DNA of 64,000 bases from the NCBI GenBank assembly GCA_020746875.1, contig JAGTJL010000001.1:2914001-2978000 (forward strand), written 5' to 3'. The position numbers and the translations under genes are program-made. The notes below the pieces were generated by a model. It was not told the DNA's origin. It made no database searches and saw only the letters and a program-made list of their open reading frames with translations. The stretch's first letter is position 1, and every line of letters starts with the position of its first letter. Source of the stretch: Rhexocercosporidium sp. MPI-PUGE-AT-0058. Lineage: Eukaryota; Ascomycota; Leotiomycetes; Helotiales. Shown piece by piece: positions 59,715 through 64,000 of this stretch.

Positions 59715-60835
59715 GCTTTGTATAATTTGTTGGTTGAAGTACTGTATATGGACTTCTGTACCTTATTCTGTATAGATATGTAGTATAGAAGAAATACGGC
59801 ATGCAGTTTTGACAGGCCAGGATCTTCCCTAGGAGAGACGATCTTCGGACTTAACATTTTCCCGTCAAATTTCATGTCACGAACATTGCGGCAGCATTTC
59901 AAGTCGATGCCATTCCAATACCCTTTTGATCAAAATGGTTTTCAAGCACAATAACTCCTATAGTTTGAGAGAGACCAGATCCACTTTGTGTGGCAATCGC
60001 AAGTACCGATTTCTTCCCTCCACTGCCTTCCTTTCGCAGATACTCTGGTTGGTTGTTATGTCGATCTTGCTGTCTTCTTCAGGATCATCTCCGCAGTTTT
60101 AACTTGCACATATAATCTTCTCATATCTAGAAATATGGATTCTGGGTCTTCGCTATTCATCTGATCAATGGTAGTTTATGCTTTACTATCCTTGATCTGG
60201 GGGCATTGTCTAAACATGAGAAGATTTAAAATGCGAAAGGAAATTGGCATGAGCTTACTGATATCTCCGTGTTAAGAAAGAGCTATCGAGCCAGGTACTG
60301 CTCTTCGACTTCTCAATATTTCCCTTCCTTCGTCCAACGATGGCAGTTCTTGGAAGATCGTTCTAAGTCTTGCAAACCTAGTTTCTTGAATTCCTTCATG
60401 ATTTTCCCGAAGACATTGAAATATGGAATATGTTAACATCATTCTGCACTTCTGACGGTGAGAGCAAACCATGGGTGACTCAATAACCACAATATACTGC
60501 ATTGCTACATGCTTCGCTGATAAAATCAACATCGAGATCATGGGGCTGGAACATCGTTACCTGGATTGGTAAAAAAAAATATTGGTGTGGGCGTTTTCTA
60601 TCGGTTGAGAATTCAAGAAAACTTGTGTTATTTATTCCATACTTCATCTACACTTGCCTATGGTTTTGTTTGCTTGAGATCACTCGCCCCTTCCCTCGCT
60701 GGCATTGTATTAGAAGCTTTCTGAAAGCCACATCTTTCATACCCAGCATCCTCATGACCTACCCAACTCCTCGAGTCCGTTCCTAAGATACAACATTCCT
60801 AGTATTTCTCACTCCACAACTATTCAACCACTGAG
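59715..60835. other. Intergenic, no gene seen
   Basis: Short frames only. Likely 3' UTR of the EamA-like gene and promoter of the kinase-like gene. Confidence 0.5.
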
Positions 60836-61963
60836 ATGACATCTGGTTGTGCCTGCAACCCTGCTTGCAATCAAGTAGAAGAATCCCAAAGACTACAGCC
60901 CAACACCACTCGGCCTTCACCATGCCGTCTGGCTACCTCTCCAGCTTTCCATACTACCTCTGAACGCCCTCAACCACCTCGTCGATCTCGCTCGATATCC
61001 AACGGCACTTCACTCCCATGCCTGACACCAAATGAAGCCTCAACACGAGCATGCACACCCACACCTCTCCGACCTTCAACTGCACCACCAGAAACTTACC
61101 CCAATATCCCAGAAAGCTACCTCCCTCATCTGTTCCTGATAGGGACTGGACAATCCGGCAAAATCCACCTCCTGACACCCACCACCGTCCTCAAACTACC
61201 CATGGAAGACCACCTCATCGACCTGGAAAACGAACGAAACATTTACAATCGCATCTCGGTGTTCGAACACCCCAGCATACTGCAATTCTTCGGAACGCTA
61301 CATACGGGCATCGTGCTATCCTACCATCCCATCGGCTCCCTACGCATATTCATCCATGGAGCAGCTGATACCGGCCTCGGCGTCACAGACGAACATATCG
61401 AGCAGCTCGCGCAGAATCGAATGAAGTGGGCGCAGCAGGTAGCCGAAGGCGTGCAATTCCTCCATCAAAATGGTATCGTGCACTGCGATACCTCATCAGC
61501 AAACACACTCATCACATCAACCTATGATGTCGTGCTCTGTGATTTTAGCAGCTCGATGATAGACGGCGTCGCGAGAGGCGGCAAGACTAGATGTTCGCGC
61601 TGGTATAAGTTCGTCGAAGAAGCAGGCGGTGATAGTTTTGGCGAAGGAAGACAGTATACTGTTCAAGATGACCTGTGGGCTGTTGGGACTGTGTGCTATG
61701 AGATGTGGGCACGAAAGAGGTTGTGGGGTAGTTTTCCTGAGAGTGAGAGAGTCATATTGTATAAGCAGGACAAGTGGCCTTGTCTTGAGGGGGTCGGACA
61801 TATGGGGAACGTTATTGCGAAGTGTTGGGCTGATATGTATGGTTGTGCTGGGGAACTGTTGACGGATATTAGCGAGGTTGCCGAGTGGGAGAACAGTCAG
61901 GAGAAGGGAGAAGGGGCTTGTGATGGCGCGGAAGACGGTGTTGCTTGGAATGAGGTAGATTGA
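60836..61963 (+). CDS. Protein kinase-like protein, degenerate motifs
   Basis: Single-exon 375-aa protein with a kinase fold after a Cys/Pro/Ser-rich 95-residue lead. Visible: a glycine-rich loop GTGQSGK (about 103), the VAIK-type Lys120 in VLKLP, and a Glu in the C-helix region (DLENERNIYNRI). The catalytic loop is HCDTSSAN (216-223), so Arg of HRD is Cys and the usual Lys two residues after Asp is Ser, while Asp218 and Asn223 remain. DFG is DFS (236-238). The APE and F-helix part remains recognisable (DDLWAVGTVCYEMWARKRLW). The set of retained residues leaves weak activity possible; a pseudokinase is as likely. Many fungal genomes carry expanded families of such divergent kinases. It converges on the helicase gene 273 bp away. 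Confidence 0.82.
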   Translation: MTSGCACNPACNQVEESQRLQPNTTRPSPCRLATSPAFHTTSERPQPPRRSRSISNGTSLPCLTPNEASTRACTPTPLRPSTAPPETYPNIPESYLPHLFLIGTGQSGKIHLLTPTTVLKLPMEDHLIDLENERNIYNRISVFEHPSILQFFGTLHTGIVLSYHPIGSLRIFIHGAADTGLGVTDEHIEQLAQNRMKWAQQVAEGVQFLHQNGIVHCDTSSANTLITSTYDVVLCDFSSSMIDGVARGGKTRCSRWYKFVEEAGGDSFGEGRQYTVQDDLWAVGTVCYEMWARKRLWGSFPESERVILYKQDKWPCLEGVGHMGNVIAKCWADMYGCAGELLTDISEVAEWENSQEKGEGACDGAEDGVAWNEVD

Positions 61964-62236
61964 TTGTGTTAGATACTTGATCGTATTGATAGTCCTACAA
62001 AGGAAGCATCCATTTGGACTTTGGTGTACAAGGTCTTTCTAGAATGTTGTCTACAGTGGTAGGAAAATTGGATAATTCTGATACAGATAATTCTCGCTTC
62101 CCGCCAAAAGAAAAACAAACCAAGCAACAGACTCCACACCTCAGCAAGACCTTGAAGTTAGAAATACAAAAATACCAGAATCGGACAACATGCTTTTATG
62201 GAGCGCCCACAGAGCCTTCATCTGAGAGAGGGCAAC

Positions 62237-64000
62237 CTACCCAAGCAACTTCATAATATCCCCCATCCTAGTAGTCTTCCCCTTCCCACCCTTCGCCTTC
62301 TCCTGAAACGCCTTCCCAACCAACAGCCTCTTCTCAGCCTGAATATCCAAGACCCTCTCCTCAATGCTATCCTCCATAACCAGTCTCCACACCGTACATG
62401 GCCTCGTCTGACCCAGCCTATGCACCCGATCAACAGCCTGGTCTTCAATAGCAGGCGCCCACCAACTATCAGCTAATATCACAGTATCCGCAGCCACGAG
62501 ATTCAAGCCCACGCTGCACACCGCTAGACTAGCTAGTAAGATCCGACAGTCCGGATCGCTTTCTAAGGATGCCATACCTTTGTCTCGGATAGGGGCCGAC
62601 ATACTACCGTCGATGCGGGCGAATTTCATACCGGCCTCAAGAAGTTGCGTCTGGATGATATCGAGGAAAGATGTCCATTGCGAGAAGATGACGACTTTTG
62701 ATTTCGGGTCTCGTCGTGAAGCGGTGAGGATACTCATCAGTGCTTCAGTCTTGCTGCTTTTAGTATCGATATCAATGTTTGCGTCTGGGATCGCGGGCTC
62801 CTCGACAGCGGGGTGCACGAGACTTTCTTTGTCTTTGAGCTCGGCGCGGCACAGGGGGCATTTATGCTGGATTTCGATGGTGCGCTCGATGCATTCGCTA
62901 CCGAAGACGTGTTTGCATGCTGTGATTACGGGATTGTGCAGGTCGTCGAGACAGATAGGACATTCTTCGTGTGAGTCGATCGTTAGTTGCAGGAGAGCTT
63001 GTAGGGCGGCGCAGTTCTCTTTTGTTAGCGCGACGACCTCGTCGTTTTCGAGGAGCGCGAGGAGGTCCGTTACGCGAGTGCCGCAGAGTTTCCAGTGGCA
63101 GCATACTTGGCGCATGCGTAGCAAAACTTCTAGGACGTGGCGGTAGACGTTCTGGCCTGGCTTTCCGGCTTGCAGTTTCTGCGCCATGCCTTTAGCTTCG
63201 GCTTGGAGGGCGTCATATTTCTCGCGCTCATCTTTGCGGAAGGCGATGCGGTGCACGTATTCGGAGAGTTCGGGGAGCTTGAGATCGACAAAATTCATGT
63301 CTTTCTTGCGCCGGAGGCACATCGTTCGCATGATGCTGTGGAGAATTAGGTCGGCGTTACGGTCGCCTAGACCCAGTGGGCGGGTGAGGATTGCGTTGAA
63401 GAGCTCGAGGCGCTCGAGGCCGCCGGTTATGCCCAGGAATTTGAGCATGGAGTAGAGATCTTTGATTGTGTTGACGATGGGTGTACCGGTTAGTACCCAA
63501 CGGCATTTTGCCAGGCAGGCTGTTGCTGCGATGGCAGATTTGGTGCCAGGATTTCGGATGGTATGGCCCTCGTCTAAAACGATGCGTGTCCAGTTCATGG
63601 AGAAGATGCCTTCCTTGCGAGGAAGCTTCTCGGGGGTCTTGGTACTTCGGGGGAGGTACTCGGTGCTCAGCGTGCCATAGGTAGTGATAACGACGTCGTA
63701 TTCGGAGAAATCTTTGAAGTTCATGCGTTTGCGGCCACTGCCGTGATATGTGAGGACCTTCATGTTGCGCTCTTTCTTGACGTGTCTTTCGATCTGCTGA
63801 GCCCAGTTGGACATTACACTGACAGGTGCAATGATCAAGGTAGAGCCAGGACCACCTTCAAGAATCGTGCTAATGACTTGGAGAGTCTTTCCCAGACCCA
63901 TATCATCGGCAAGAATACCCCCTCTGGCTAGAGCTGGCGCTTGAGATGTAACGTACTGAGTAGCAATATTTTGGAATGCGTTTGGACGAGTGCCATGTCT
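62237..64000 (-). CDS. SNF2-family helicase with RING (HLTF/Rad5-like), partial
   Basis: C-terminal 587 codons; the gene continues beyond the window edge at 64000. Nuclear DNA translocase and likely E3 ubiquitin ligase in post-replication repair (known for HLTF/Rad5). In order: Walker A DDMGLGKT, the Ia-type segment [16 protein letters not shown], motif II DEGH (DEAH-type), motif III TGTP, then a RING finger inserted between the two helicase lobes (CPICLDDL...[10 protein letters not shown]...CPLCRAEL). The second lobe follows, with [15 protein letters not shown] and motif [18 protein letters not shown] between the lobes is the defining trait of the Rad5/Rad16/HLTF group; the N-terminal HIRAN domain that would separate HLTF/Rad5 from Rad16 lies outside the window. 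No intron is visible in this part. Confidence 0.92.
   Translation of the reverse strand, partial: RHGTRPNAFQNIATQYVTSQAPALARGGILADDMGLGKTLQVISTILEGGPGSTLIIAPVSVMSNWAQQIERHVKKERNMKVLTYHGSGRKRMNFKDFSEYDVVITTYGTLSTEYLPRSTKTPEKLPRKEGIFSMNWTRIVLDEGHTIRNPGTKSAIAATACLAKCRWVLTGTPIVNTIKDLYSMLKFLGITGGLERLELFNAILTRPLGLGDRNADLILHSIMRTMCLRRKKDMNFVDLKLPELSEYVHRIAFRKDEREKYDALQAEAKGMAQKLQAGKPGQNVYRHVLEVLLRMRQVCCHWKLCGTRVTDLLALLENDEVVALTKENCAALQALLQLTIDSHEECPICLDDLHNPVITACKHVFGSECIERTIEIQHKCPLCRAELKDKESLVHPAVEEPAIPDANIDIDTKSSKTEALMSILTASRRDPKSKVVIFSQWTSFLDIIQTQLLEAGMKFARIDGSMSAPIRDKGMASLESDPDCRILLASLAVCSVGLNLVAADTVILADSWWAPAIEDQAVDRVHRLGQTRPCTVWRLVMEDSIEERVLDIQAEKRLLVGKAFQEKAKGGKGKTTRMGDIMKLLG

Overview
The window looks like nuclear DNA of a filamentous ascomycete (Pezizomycotina, perhaps Leotiomycetes). 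Genes are split by many short GT-AG introns of about 45-100 nt with CTAAC/CTAAT-like branch sites. The gene families fit this: Zn2Cys6 and Fungal_trans_2-type regulators, an SreA-type GATA factor and a peroxisomal D-amino-acid oxidase. Long gene-poor stretches hold microsatellites and AT-rich decayed DNA that resembles RIP-mutated repeats. The placement rests on gene content and architecture only; no similarity search was possible.

Layout. 1-4.2 kb is a gene-poor leader rich in simple repeats. 4.6-7.3 kb (+) encodes a Zn2Cys6 transcription factor. At 9.2 kb (-) lies a tRNA-Val(AAC) gene. 10.3-11.25 kb (-) encodes a thioredoxin with a likely mitochondrial presequence, and 13.5-16.1 kb (-) a large disordered fungal protein. 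16.1-23.4 kb is gene-poor. 23.4-25.2 kb (+) encodes a Fungal_trans_2-like protein, convergent with a D-amino-acid oxidase ending in SKL at 25.3-26.5 kb (-). 27.3-28.1 kb (-) is an orphan protein with a small CxxC pair. 30.3-32.6 kb (+) is an OTU deubiquitinase. 34.7-35.5 kb (-) is a decayed multi-exon gene. 36-40 kb is gene-poor, with a 12-bp tandem repeat and AT-rich DNA. 40.3-42.2 kb (+) is the SreA-type iron regulator and 43.8-45.1 kb (-) an aquaporin. 45-50.5 kb is gene-poor.

The right end is denser: TVP15 (-, 50.5-51.3 kb), a small Cys-rich protein and a broken ORF (+, 53.9-55.7 kb), the V-ATPase c'' subunit VMA16 (-) head to head with the TFIIA small subunit TOA2 (+), an EamA/TMEM42-like membrane protein (+), a protein kinase-like gene with altered catalytic motifs (+), and the C-terminal part of an HLTF/Rad5-type SNF2-RING helicase (-) that runs off the edge.

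Most genes are unrelated housekeeping or regulatory functions; I see no biosynthetic cluster. The most unusual object is the tRNA-Val(AAC) gene at 9182-9333. Besides an ordinary 21-nt intron after the anticodon, its D-loop carries a 57-nt insertion that starts GTAAGT, contains ACTAAT and ends TAG, like a small spliceosomal intron. Removing it restores a normal D-arm. Second to this are an apparent single-base frameshift in VMA16, an 812-nt first intron in the OTU gene just before its catalytic cysteine, a 15-nt microexon in TVP15, and a stop-free 45-nt intron (multiple of three) inside zinc finger 2 of the GATA factor.
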